The position numbers and the translations under genes were made by a program. Of a stretch of DNA of 30,860 nt, positions 1-6,450 are shown in pieces. Origin of the DNA: CAKOSP01 sp964370755 (GTDB taxonomy: Bacteria; Bacillota_I; Bacilli_A; RF39; UBA660); contig CAYJKL010000015.1 of NCBI GenBank assembly GCA_964370755.1, forward strand, positions 1 through 30,860. The letters run 5' to 3'. The notes under the pieces were generated by a model that did no database searches, had not been told where the DNA came from, and worked only from the letters and a program-made list of their open reading frames with translations. Position 1 is the stretch's first letter. Each line of letters starts with the position of its first letter.

Positions 1-1061
1 CTACTGGTTTATCAAATATCAGTAATACTTTATTTGATAGTGAAATGAATGTTGAAAAAAATATAGTATTTGCCAAAGACTATATACTTGGACATAATGG
101 TGGTCAAGCGGCAATAGAAGCAAAAGCGGAACCTAATTTTACACAAGCTGCAACAACTAATGAAGGAATGTTTGCGACAACCGATACTTATGGAACAGCA
201 TACTATTATAGAGGCGCAGTAGATAATAACTGGCTACTATTTAATGGAATATACTGGAGAATAGTAAGTATAGCAGGAGATGGCGCCTTAAAACTACTTT
301 ATAGTGGTACAATAGCGCCAACTTCATCACAGGCGGTAGTAATGACTGGTACAGGAACACAAATAGGAGATTATGCATTTAATTCGAGTTCAAATAATAA
401 TGCATATGTAGGGTATATGTATACACTTAATTTTAGTCAAGGGTTTGGAACAAGTAGCCCAATGAAAACAACTTTAGAATCATGGTATACAACAAATATG
501 AACTCTGTTGATTCACAAATTGCAGATAATACTTTTTGCTATGATAGAAGTTTAGCTAAAGCAGGATATCAGAGTTCTTCTTATAACTCAGCAAATGGAA
601 GTTATACAGGCGATGGACTTGCAACTAATGCTACATTATATGGAACAGCAGCAAGAATAACAGCATCAAGTAGTAGTTTGACAGCGGGAGGAACAGGACC
701 TGAACTAGTATGTCCAAGTAAAACAGATGCATATACTGTAGATGATACAACAAATGGTAATGGTGCACTTTCAGAGAAAGTTGGATTACTCACTGCCGAT
801 GAGGCAGTAATGGCAGGCCTTGCGCCTGGCAAAAGTAACAGTAGTAACTATTTGTGTACAAATAGTTACTACTGGTTGGGCTCTCCTTTTGGGTTCTATT
901 CTACTCGTTATGCTAATGTGTGGTATGTGACTTCTTCTGGTTATTTGGGCTACAATATTGTCCATTATACTGCTTCTGGTGTCCGCCCTGCAGTTTATCT
1001 CACGTCTAATATCGTGTTAAGCGGAACAGGTGAGTGGAACGACGTTTACAAAATAAATTAG
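1..1061 (+). CDS. Pilin-like surface protein with DGR-type variable C-terminus (5' partial)
   Basis: The reading frame is open to the left edge (codons from position 3 read TGLSNISNTLFDSE before the first Met at 45), so this is the 3' part of a longer gene and the ATG at 45 is probably internal. About 350 residues are visible. A block with YYYRGAVDNNW, then NGIYWRIVSIAGDG and LLYSGT, is followed by a Ser/Thr/Asn/Gly-rich region, GLLTADEAVMAGL, YYWLGSP and a final GVRPAVYL. The same order (NWIMFAGNYWRIIGFNGDG, GLITLDELIFLG, IRPVISL) occurs in the prepilin-like gene at 20423, so both probably carry one lectin-like (DUF6273-like) extracellular domain. Codon and base use change sharply after about 870 (see the variable region). 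The N-terminus, including any signal or prepilin motif, lies outside the window. Function: probably adhesion or ligand binding (inference). Confidence 0.75.
   Translation, partial: TGLSNISNTLFDSEMNVEKNIVFAKDYILGHNGGQAAIEAKAEPNFTQAATTNEGMFATTDTYGTAYYYRGAVDNNWLLFNGIYWRIVSIAGDGALKLLYSGTIAPTSSQAVVMTGTGTQIGDYAFNSSSNNNAYVGYMYTLNFSQGFGTSSPMKTTLESWYTTNMNSVDSQIADNTFCYDRSLAKAGYQSSSYNSANGSYTGDGLATNATLYGTAARITASSSSLTAGGTGPELVCPSKTDAYTVDDTTNGNGALSEKVGLLTADEAVMAGLAPGKSNSSNYLCTNSYYWLGSPFGFYSTRYANVWYVTSSGYLGYNIVHYTASGVRPAVYLTSNIVLSGTGEWNDVYKIN
867..1010 (+). other. Putative DGR variable region (VR)
   Basis: This stretch at the 3' end of the gene is poor in A: I count 18 A in 871-1000 (14%) against 23 of 60 (38%) in 601-660 of the same gene. 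Many codons are of the NNY type where a DGR template would carry AAY: Phe 888 and 894, Tyr 897, Ser 900, Thr 903, Arg 906, Tyr 909, 924 and 942, Gly 948, Tyr 951, Asn 954, Ile 957, His 963, Tyr 966, Thr 969 and Ala 972. Between them sit invariant-looking residues (ANVW, SSG, SGVRPAV). Codons rare elsewhere here (CGC, CTC, GTC) occur. DGRs mutate adenines of a template copy and write the result into the 3' end of C-type-lectin-fold genes, which fits. The template repeat is not in the window, so the boundaries are estimates. Confidence 0.65.
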
Positions 1062-1094
1062 GATTTTACCAGCACGAAAACCCCATTTCTGATA

Positions 1095-1119
1095 GGTCAA
1101 ACGCGTGAGTCGTTTGACC
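1095..1119. repeat. Perfect 9-bp inverted repeat downstream of VR (DGR-type hairpin)
   Basis: GGTCAAACG at 1095-1103 and CGTTTGACC at 1111-1119 are exact reverse complements with a 7-nt loop (CGTGAGT). No T-run follows, so it is not an intrinsic terminator; the terminator lies further on at 1192-1231. It begins 33 nt after the stop codon of the VR-bearing gene. In the Bordetella phage BPP-1 DGR a short GC-rich inverted repeat just behind the VR can form a hairpin or cruciform and is needed for efficient retrohoming, so this position and form fit a DGR target. Confidence 0.7.
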
Positions 1120-1191
1120 GGGATTTAGTTTTGAGGAATATCTAAAAATAGAGAAAGATTAATTTTATTCGCCGTAAGATGGAAAATATTT

Positions 1192-1231
1192 GACGCAAAA
1201 TATACATATTATATATTTTGTGTCTTTTTTT
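1192..1231 (+). terminator. Strong intrinsic terminator of the DGR-target gene
   Basis: A 13-bp stem (1192-1204 with 1212-1224, one G-U pair) with a 7-nt loop is followed by seven T (1225-1231). It separates the variable surface gene from the ireB operon. The rest of 1062-1303 is AT-rich and shows no credible ORF. Confidence 0.85.
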
Positions 1232-1303
1232 GTGATAGTATAGATTGAGTACTGAAATTTACTTTTGGTGGGGGTTTTTATTTTGTTAATTTGTTTAGAT
1301 TTA

Positions 1304-1332
1304 TTGATTATTTTGAATTATTTTGGTACAAT
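1304..1332 (+). promoter_or_regulatory. Sigma-A-type promoter of the ireB operon
   Basis: TTGATT (1304-1309), a 17-bp spacer and TACAAT (1327-1332), with TGG directly before the -10 giving an extended -10. The ribosome binding site GAGGTG (1346-1351) and the ATG at 1356 follow. Confidence 0.75.
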
Positions 1333-1355
1333 GTATACGTACCTTGAGGTGAAGT

Positions 1356-1598
1356 ATGGATAAAACAAGTATATATGATATAAAAGAACTTAGACAAGAA
1401 CTTATTTTACTTGAAATAAGTGAAGTTGTTAGTGCTTTAGAAGAATGTGGATATAATGCGACTAATCAGTTAGTTGGTTATGTACTTAGTGGTGATGAGT
1501 CTTATATAACTAGTCATAAAAATGCGAGAGGAAAGATTAAGAAGTTTAGTCCAAGTGAAATTTTGATGGCGCTTTTTAATAATTATTTGGGTAAATAG
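1356..1598 (+). CDS. ireB: IreB family regulatory phosphoprotein (UPF0297)
   Basis: An 80-residue protein that looks full length for the IreB/UPF0297 family. Family-typical sequence includes YDIKELRQEL, ALEECGYNATNQLVGYVLSG and a GYNAxNQLVGY core, ending in a segment that fits the small helical dimer fold. In Enterococcus, IreB is phosphorylated by the PASTA-domain Ser/Thr kinase IreK on N-terminal threonines and acts in cell-envelope stress and cephalosporin tolerance; here Thr4 and Ser5 are available. It is the first gene of the operon and its stop is directly followed by the ruvX ATG, an order conserved in Bacilli. The kinase and phosphatase genes are not in the window. Confidence 0.93.
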   Translation: MDKTSIYDIKELRQELILLEISEVVSALEECGYNATNQLVGYVLSGDESYITSHKNARGKIKKFSPSEILMALFNNYLGK

Positions 1599-2015
1599 AT
1601 GAGATATTTAGGACTTGATTTAGGTACGAAAAGATGTGGTGTTGCGATTAGTGATAAAACTAATTTAATTGCGTGTCCACTTAGTTTGATAAATTATAAT
1701 AGTGAAGATTATGAGAGTTTGGCTAAAGAAATAAGTTTAATAATTAAAGAAAATGAGATTACTGATTTAGTAATTGGTCTTCCTAAGAATATGGATGGAA
1801 GTAGTGGTTTTGCTACTAAGAGAAGTGATAGACTTCTTGAGTGTTTAGAACTTGGTGATGTGAGTGTTCATTTTATAGATGAAAGACTTACTACTGTTAT
1901 GGCTAGTAATATACTTAGAGATAATGGTAAGAATGCTAAGAAGCAAAAGAAAATGATTGATACACTTTCTGCTTGTCTTATTTTAGAAGATTTTATGAAG
2001 AGGGCTAAAAGATGA
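1599..2015 (+). CDS. ruvX: RuvX/YqgF family Holliday-junction resolvase-like protein
   Basis: 138 residues, the usual size of YqgF/RuvX proteins. The RNase H-like fold signature is clear: MRYLGLDLGTKRCGVAISD at the start (first catalytic Asp in GLDLG), VIGLPKNMDGS in the middle (family GLPxxxDG), and FIDERLTT with the second acidic motif. Bacterial YqgF has been linked both to Holliday-junction or anti-termination roles and to 16S rRNA 5'-end processing, so the exact role here is not decided by sequence. It starts at the base after the ireB stop, and its TGA stop overlaps the next ATG by 4 nt, which indicates translational coupling. The TGA stop also supports the standard bacterial code. Confidence 0.93.
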   Translation: MRYLGLDLGTKRCGVAISDKTNLIACPLSLINYNSEDYESLAKEISLIIKENEITDLVIGLPKNMDGSSGFATKRSDRLLECLELGDVSVHFIDERLTTVMASNILRDNGKNAKKQKKMIDTLSACLILEDFMKRAKR

Positions 2016-2257
2016 TAGATAATAAATTAGTTTTAACTGTTGATGATGTTAAAGAGAGTTATGTTGTTTTATTTAAAGTTGAAAGTGAAGATTTTACTTA
2101 TTTAGCTTTTAAAGAAAATAAAACTTCTGATGAAGTTTATTTTGGGAAAGTTAAAGAGACTGGTAAAGTTATTAAAAACGTTACTAAAAAAGAAGAAAAG
2201 GATTTAATGTTAGTTTTGTCTAAATATACAAAAACTAGTGGTGATGTAAATGAGTAA
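2012..2257 (+). CDS. DUF1292 family protein (YrzB-like)
   Basis: 81 residues, acidic and lysine-rich, with the pattern of small DUF1292 proteins (LTVDDVKESYVVLFKVES, then an aromatic TYLAF segment and a charged tail). Function is unknown for the family. The identification rests partly on position: in B. subtilis yrzB lies directly after the ruvX homolog yrrK in the same operon. The start overlaps the ruvX stop (ATGA) and the end overlaps the mltG start by 8 nt, so translation is probably coupled to both. The sequence match alone would be moderate. Confidence 0.75.
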   Translation: MIDNKLVLTVDDVKESYVVLFKVESEDFTYLAFKENKTSDEVYFGKVKETGKVIKNVTKKEEKDLMLVLSKYTKTSGDVNE

Positions 2258-3287
2258 AAAGAAAAAAATAATTGGTATAGTTATAGGAGTTTTAGTTCTT
2301 ATAATAGTATCTTTAGTTATATTTGTAATGGTTGGGCTTGGTAGCGTTAGTAAGACTAGTGAAAGTGTTAGTTTTACTATTAAAAGTGGAAGTGGTAGAT
2401 ATGATATCGTTGATGATTTATATGATGCAGGGCTTCTTAAAAATAAATATGCTGCTTATCTTTATGTAACTGTTAATTTTTCGCTTGAGTTTGATGCAGG
2501 AGTATATAGTTTAGATAGATCTAGTGAGGCTACTGATATACTTAAGTCTTTAACTATGGAAACTAGTGAAACTGGTGATATAATTACTATTACGTTTGTT
2601 GAAGGTAAAAGAGTTACTGATGTAGCACAAATTATTAGTGAAGAATTTGGTTATGAGTATGATGAAGTAATAAGTGTGTTTTCTGATAGGGATTATGCAA
2701 GTGCTTTAATTTCAAAATATGATTTTTTAACTGATGAAGTGCTTGATAGTAATGTTATCTATCCTTTAGAAGGTTATTTGTTTCCGAATACTTATGAGTT
2801 TTATAAAACTGAGAGTATTAAAGGGATAATTGAGAAAATGTTATCTGAGACTAATATGAAAATAAATTCAGTTAGAAGTAATATTGATAATAGTGGATAT
2901 AGTGTTCATGAAATACTTTCTATAGCGTCTATTGTTGAGATGGAAGCAGTAGAGATTGATGATAGGAAAAATGTTGCTCAAGTAATTTATACAAGGCTTG
3001 CTATACCAATGTCACTTGGAATGGATGTTACAAGTTATTATGGTGTTCAAAAGTCAATGAAAGAAGAGTTAACGCAGGCTGATTTAGATGAAATTAATGG
3101 TTATAATACAAGACCTACTAGTGTTTTAGGTCTTCCGATTGGGCCAATTTGTAATCCTTCTTTTGAATCGATTACAGCGGCGCTTAATCCTAGTGACACT
3201 AATGATGTTTATTTTTGTGCGGACCTTGTAACTGGTGAAGTGCATTTTCAAGAAGATTATAATGATTTTGTAAATATATGTAGATAG
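2250..3287 (+). CDS. mltG: Endolytic murein transglycosylase MltG (YceG-like)
   Basis: 345 residues. A short cytoplasmic MSKKKK start is followed by a single membrane helix (about residues 8-30), then an extracellular part. A LysM-like subdomain precedes the YceG catalytic domain. Visible family motifs are FVEGKRVTDVAQIISEEFGY, YPLEGYLFPNTYEF and ASIVEMEA with the catalytic Glu, followed by the usual VAQVIYTRL stretch and PIGPICNPSFESITAALNP near the end. MltG cleaves nascent peptidoglycan strands at the outer face of the membrane and so sets glycan length. It overlaps the DUF1292 gene and is followed 12 nt later by trmR, the order of B. subtilis yrrL-yrrM. Confidence 0.93.
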   Translation: MSKKKKIIGIVIGVLVLIIVSLVIFVMVGLGSVSKTSESVSFTIKSGSGRYDIVDDLYDAGLLKNKYAAYLYVTVNFSLEFDAGVYSLDRSSEATDILKSLTMETSETGDIITITFVEGKRVTDVAQIISEEFGYEYDEVISVFSDRDYASALISKYDFLTDEVLDSNVIYPLEGYLFPNTYEFYKTESIKGIIEKMLSETNMKINSVRSNIDNSGYSVHEILSIASIVEMEAVEIDDRKNVAQVIYTRLAIPMSLGMDVTSYYGVQKSMKEELTQADLDEINGYNTRPTSVLGLPIGPICNPSFESITAALNPSDTNDVYFCADLVTGEVHFQEDYNDFVNICR

Positions 3288-3299
3288 AAAAGGAAAATA

Positions 3300-3896
3300 A
3301 TGAAAGAAATAATTTTAGATATGGAGAAGTATGCTACTGAGCATAATGTTCCGATAATAGAGAAGGCTTCAATAGCTTTTTTAATGAAGTTTATTAAAGC
3401 AAATGGAGTTAAAAATATTTTAGAAATAGGAAGTGCGATTGGGTATTCTTCTGTTTTAATGGCATCTTGTGATAAGGATGTACAGATTACGACTATTGAG
3501 CGTGATGAAGTAAGGTATATGGAATGCCTTAAAAATGTTAAGAAGTGTAAACTTGATAAAAAAATTAATGTTGTTTATCAGGATGCGCTTGATATTAATT
3601 TATCTGAGGATTTAAAATATGATTTAATATTTATTGATGCTGCTAAGGGTCAGTATATTAATTTTTTTGAAAAATTTAAACATTTTTTAAATCCTAAAGG
3701 AGTTATTGTTACTGATAATATTAATTTTCATGGACATGTTGGAAATTCTAAGAAAATTGAAAGTAATAATTTGAGAGCTTTAGTTGGAAAGATAGAGAAG
3801 TATATTGAGTTTTTAAAAGAGAATAAAGATTTTGAAACTAAATTTTATGATATAGGAGACGGAATTTCGGTAAGTGTTAAGAAAAATGAAGAATAA
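3300..3896 (+). CDS. trmR: tRNA 5-hydroxyuridine (wobble U34) O-methyltransferase, TrmR-like
   Basis: 198 residues, class I SAM-dependent O-methyltransferase of the catechol-OMT type. Motif I is ILEIGSAIGYSS (about residues 40-51), the acidic residue of motif II is in TIERDEVR, the metal-binding region is DLIFIDAAKGQY and the following acidic site is VTDNINFHG. B. subtilis YrrM, now TrmR, methylates ho5U34 to mo5U34 in tRNA. Family membership alone would allow other substrates, but the next two genes are the U32 proteins that make ho5U34, so the tRNA role is likely. An AGGAAA ribosome site lies just before the ATG. Confidence 0.87.
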   Translation: MKEIILDMEKYATEHNVPIIEKASIAFLMKFIKANGVKNILEIGSAIGYSSVLMASCDKDVQITTIERDEVRYMECLKNVKKCKLDKKINVVYQDALDINLSEDLKYDLIFIDAAKGQYINFFEKFKHFLNPKGVIVTDNINFHGHVGNSKKIESNNLRALVGKIEKYIEFLKENKDFETKFYDIGDGISVSVKKNEE

Positions 3897-4650
3897 GTTT
3901 TTAATAATACCTAATAATACAGATGAAGTTTTTAAACTTAAGGAAAATGGATATAATAGTTTTTTGTTTCCTCTTAAGTTTTTTTCAGTTGGGTTTAAAA
4001 ATTATTTTGAAATAAGTGATATAACTTTTGATAATAGTTATTTGTATGTTAATAGAGTTTTAACTTCTTTTGATATTGATAAACTTTGTGTCTCTTTAAA
4101 GGATTTGGCTGGAAATATTAAAGGTATTGTATTTGAAGATGTGGGGCTAGTTGAAGCATTAAAGGATTTTGAGATTACTAAAATTTTGTATGCAAATCAT
4201 ATGATTTTAAATAAATATTCAGTAAATGAATATTTAAAATATGTTGACTCAGTAGTGGTGTCTCCAGATATAACTTTAAGTAAACTTGAAGAAATAATTA
4301 GTTTTGCTGATAAAAAAGTTTGTGTGTTTGGTTATGGTCATTTGATGCTTTCTTATTCAAGAAGAATTTTACTTAGTAACTATGCTAAGGCTCATAACTT
4401 GGAGTTTGAAAATGATTTATGTGTTTCGAATACTGATTTTAAGTTTTTACTTAGTGAGAGTGATGAAGGTACGATTATTTATGATAAAGAAGTATATAGT
4501 TCACTTGATAGTGATGTAAATTTAGATAACGTTTTGTTTGTTATAGCTAGTTTATATGATGTAAGGCTAGATGATTTTTTAAATAATAAGTATGACACTA
4601 CTGGATTTTTAGATAAAGAAACTATTTACAAACTTAAAGGTGGTGAATAA
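3886..4650 (+). CDS. trhP1: Peptidase U32-like subunit for tRNA U34 hydroxylation, TrhP1/YrrN-like
   Basis: 254 residues from the ATG at 3886, which overlaps the end of trmR. A GTG at 3874 would add four residues; neither start has a strong ribosome site. The protein is a divergent, short U32-type chain (TIM-barrel part only: GIVFEDVGLVEAL, TKILYANHMILN, VVVSPDITLSKLEEI, VCVFGYGHLMLSYSRR) and lacks the U32 cysteine signature. In B. subtilis the adjacent YrrN and YrrO (TrhP1 and TrhP2) together with prephenate form 5-hydroxyuridine at tRNA position 34. Position between the trmR and trhP2 homologs supports the call more than sequence alone. Confidence 0.78.
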   Translation: MKNKFLIIPNNTDEVFKLKENGYNSFLFPLKFFSVGFKNYFEISDITFDNSYLYVNRVLTSFDIDKLCVSLKDLAGNIKGIVFEDVGLVEALKDFEITKILYANHMILNKYSVNEYLKYVDSVVVSPDITLSKLEEIISFADKKVCVFGYGHLMLSYSRRILLSNYAKAHNLEFENDLCVSNTDFKFLLSESDEGTIIYDKEVYSSLDSDVNLDNVLFVIASLYDVRLDDFLNNKYDTTGFLDKETIYKLKGGE

Positions 4651-4651
4651 T

Positions 4652-5842
4652 ATGACTGAACTTTTAGCTCCTGCTGGAGATTTTGAGAAACTTAAAATTG
4701 CTTTTTTATATGGTGCTGATGCTGTATATGTTGGAGGAAGAAATTTTAGCTTAAGGGCTAATGCTACTAATTTTTCTTTAGAAGATATTGAGAAGGCTAC
4801 TAAGTATGCTCATACGATTGGTAAGAAAATATATGTAACTTGTAATATTGTTTTTCAAGATGATGATGTAACTGGTCTTAGTGAGTATTTAAAATATTTA
4901 GAATCTATAAATGTAGATGGTGTTATTGCTAGTGATATAGTTGTAGTTTCTTTAATTAAAAAACTTGGTCTTGATTTATTTGTAGTTTTGTCTACACAAG
5001 CTAGTACGCTTAATGAGTATAGCGTTCGTTTTTGGCAAAATTTAGGTGTTAAGAGAATTGTTCTTGCTAGAGAAGCTAGTATGGTTGATACAAAAAGAAT
5101 AATTGATAATACTGGTATTGAGGTTGAATCTTTTATACATGGAGCAATGTGTATGAGTTTTAGTGGTAGATGTGTTTTGTCTAATAAAACTACGCTTAGA
5201 GACGCTAATAGAGGTGGATGTGCACAGGTATGTAGATGGACTTTTGAAAATAAAGATAAACCAGAGTTTACTATGATGCCTAAAGATTTAAATATGATTG
5301 AGCATATTAAAGAAATGATGGATGTTGGTGTTGTTTCATATAAAGTTGAAGGTAGAATGAGATCTATTTACTATATAGCTACTGTTATATCTAGTTATAG
5401 AAAAATATTTGATTTGATTAAGAATGATAAGCTTACTGATGGTGATAAACGATATTATTTAGATATTTTAAATAGATGTGCTAATAGAGAATCAAAAGGT
5501 CAGTTTTGGGATAAACTACCTAGTGAAAATGAACAGTATTTTGCTGGAAGAAAAGAAGTAACTAATAAAGACTTTTTAGGAGTTGTTAAATCTTATGATG
5601 ATAAAAGTGGTGAGATAGTACTTGAGCAGCGAAATCATTTTAAAAAGGGTGACGTTGTTGAATTTTTTGGGCCAAATATGGAAACATTTACATATAGCGT
5701 TAATACAATATATAACAAAGATGGTGAAGTGATAGATGTTGCTAATCATCCGCAAATGATTGTTAAGTTAAAAGTAGATAGATTTTTGCCGGAAAATGCG
5801 ATGATGCGTGTGAAAATATTTGACAAAAATGATTATTTGTAG
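4652..5842 (+). CDS. trhP2: Peptidase U32 family tRNA U34 hydroxylation protein, TrhP2/YrrO-like
   Basis: 396 residues from the ATG at 4652, chosen because AAAGGTGG (4636-4643) sits at good spacing; an in-frame GTG at 4640 overlaps that site. The N-terminus TELLAPAGDFEKLK and GADAVYVGG are classical for U32 proteins. The family signature ESFIHGAMCMSFSGRCVLSN is present with its cysteines, followed by NRGGCAQVCRW and a later Cys in NRCANRESKGQF, the set proposed to hold an iron-sulfur cluster. The C-terminal beta domain (about residues 310-396) is kept. It probably pairs with the shorter TrhP1-like protein upstream, whose stop is 1 nt before this ATG. Despite the name it is a tRNA modification protein in well-studied homologs, not a protease. 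Confidence 0.88.
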   Translation: MTELLAPAGDFEKLKIAFLYGADAVYVGGRNFSLRANATNFSLEDIEKATKYAHTIGKKIYVTCNIVFQDDDVTGLSEYLKYLESINVDGVIASDIVVVSLIKKLGLDLFVVLSTQASTLNEYSVRFWQNLGVKRIVLAREASMVDTKRIIDNTGIEVESFIHGAMCMSFSGRCVLSNKTTLRDANRGGCAQVCRWTFENKDKPEFTMMPKDLNMIEHIKEMMDVGVVSYKVEGRMRSIYYIATVISSYRKIFDLIKNDKLTDGDKRYYLDILNRCANRESKGQFWDKLPSENEQYFAGRKEVTNKDFLGVVKSYDDKSGEIVLEQRNHFKKGDVVEFFGPNMETFTYSVNTIYNKDGEVIDVANHPQMIVKLKVDRFLPENAMMRVKIFDKNDYL

Positions 5843-5848
5843 TAATAT
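5820..5848 (+). promoter_or_regulatory. Possible greA promoter inside the trhP2 end
   Basis: A perfect TTGACA (5820-5825) is followed after 17 bp by TAATAT (5843-5848), a 4/6 match to the -10. If used, transcription would start around 5855, directly at the hairpin 5857-5874. The weak -10 makes it tentative. Confidence 0.35.
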
Positions 5849-5856
5849 TATTTACG

Positions 5857-5880
5857 TTATTGCTAGAGCAATAATTTTTT
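5857..5880 (+). terminator. Terminator-like hairpin abutting the greA ribosome site
   Basis: TTATTGC (5857-5863) pairs with GCAATAA (5868-5874) over a TAGA loop and is followed by six T (5875-5880). The greA ribosome site AAGGGAG begins at 5881. There is no room for a promoter between this hairpin and greA, so greA must be reached by read-through or from a promoter upstream of the hairpin. Confidence 0.65.
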
Positions 5881-5898
5881 AAGGGAGAAATGATTAAA

Positions 5899-6369
5899 AT
5901 GACTAATACAAATATATGTGTGCTTACTGCTGAAGGTTACTTAGAACTAGAAAATGAGCTTAATGAGCTTAAAACTGTTAGAAGACCTGCAATTATAATT
6001 GATTTGAAAGAAGCAAGAGCACTTGGAGATTTGTCAGAAAATGCTGATTATCATGCAGCAAGAGATGAGCAAGCTCAAATTGAAGCAAAAATTAAAGACT
6101 TAGAATATAGACTTGAACATGCAACTATTGCGGATACTAAGAAAAATGGTTCGTCTGTTGGTCTTGGATCACTTGTTACTGTTGAATATGATGATGGTGA
6201 TACTGATGAATTTAAAATAGTTGGATCTATGGAAAGTGATTCGTTTAATAATAAGATATCTAATGAGTCTCCACTAGGGACAGCTCTTATTAATAAGAAA
6301 AAAGGAGATGCTGTTGAAGTATCTAGTCCTAATGGACCATATGTAATAAAAATACTTAATATTGCATAA
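5899..6369 (+). CDS. greA: Transcription elongation factor GreA
   Basis: 156 residues from the ATG at 5899; an ATG at 5890 lies only 2 nt after the GGGAG ribosome site and is less likely. The N-terminal coiled coil holds the family tip region: LKEARALGDLSENADYHAAR has the acidic residues (Asp and Glu in GDLSENADY) that reach into the RNA polymerase secondary channel and stimulate transcript cleavage. The C-terminal FKBP-like domain contains VGLGSLVTVEYDDGD, SNESPLGTALINKKKGD and VSSPNGPY. GreA rescues backtracked polymerase. In B. subtilis udk lies between yrrO and greA; it is missing here. The leader hairpin suggests attenuation (see findings). Confidence 0.96.
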   Translation: MTNTNICVLTAEGYLELENELNELKTVRRPAIIIDLKEARALGDLSENADYHAARDEQAQIEAKIKDLEYRLEHATIADTKKNGSSVGLGSLVTVEYDDGDTDEFKIVGSMESDSFNNKISNESPLGTALINKKKGDAVEVSSPNGPYVIKILNIA

Positions 6370-6373
6370 AATT

Positions 6374-6394
6374 CCAACTATATGTTGGTTTTTT
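6374..6394 (+). terminator. Intrinsic terminator after greA
   Basis: CCAAC (6374-6378) and GTTGG (6384-6388) flank a 5-nt loop, followed by six T. The stem is short but GC-rich for this genome. Confidence 0.65.
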
Positions 6395-6395
6395 C

Positions 6396-6424
6396 TTGAA
6401 AAATAGGAAAAAATATATTATAAT
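6396..6424 (+). promoter_or_regulatory. Consensus sigma-A promoter of tig
   Basis: TTGAAA (6396-6401), exactly 17 bp, then a perfect TATAAT (6419-6424). AGAGG at 6440-6444 serves the ATG at 6451. Confidence 0.85.
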
Positions 6425-6450
6425 AATTATGAAATTGAAAGAGGTATGAA

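Noticed and set aside
602..832. Minus-strand ORF opposite the left-edge surface gene
   Set aside because: It mirrors the codon pattern of the sense gene, has no ribosome site and no family features.
1062..1355. A template repeat or small RNA gene of the DGR between stop codon and ireB
   Set aside because: No stretch resembles the variable region; only hairpin, terminator and promoter are seen.
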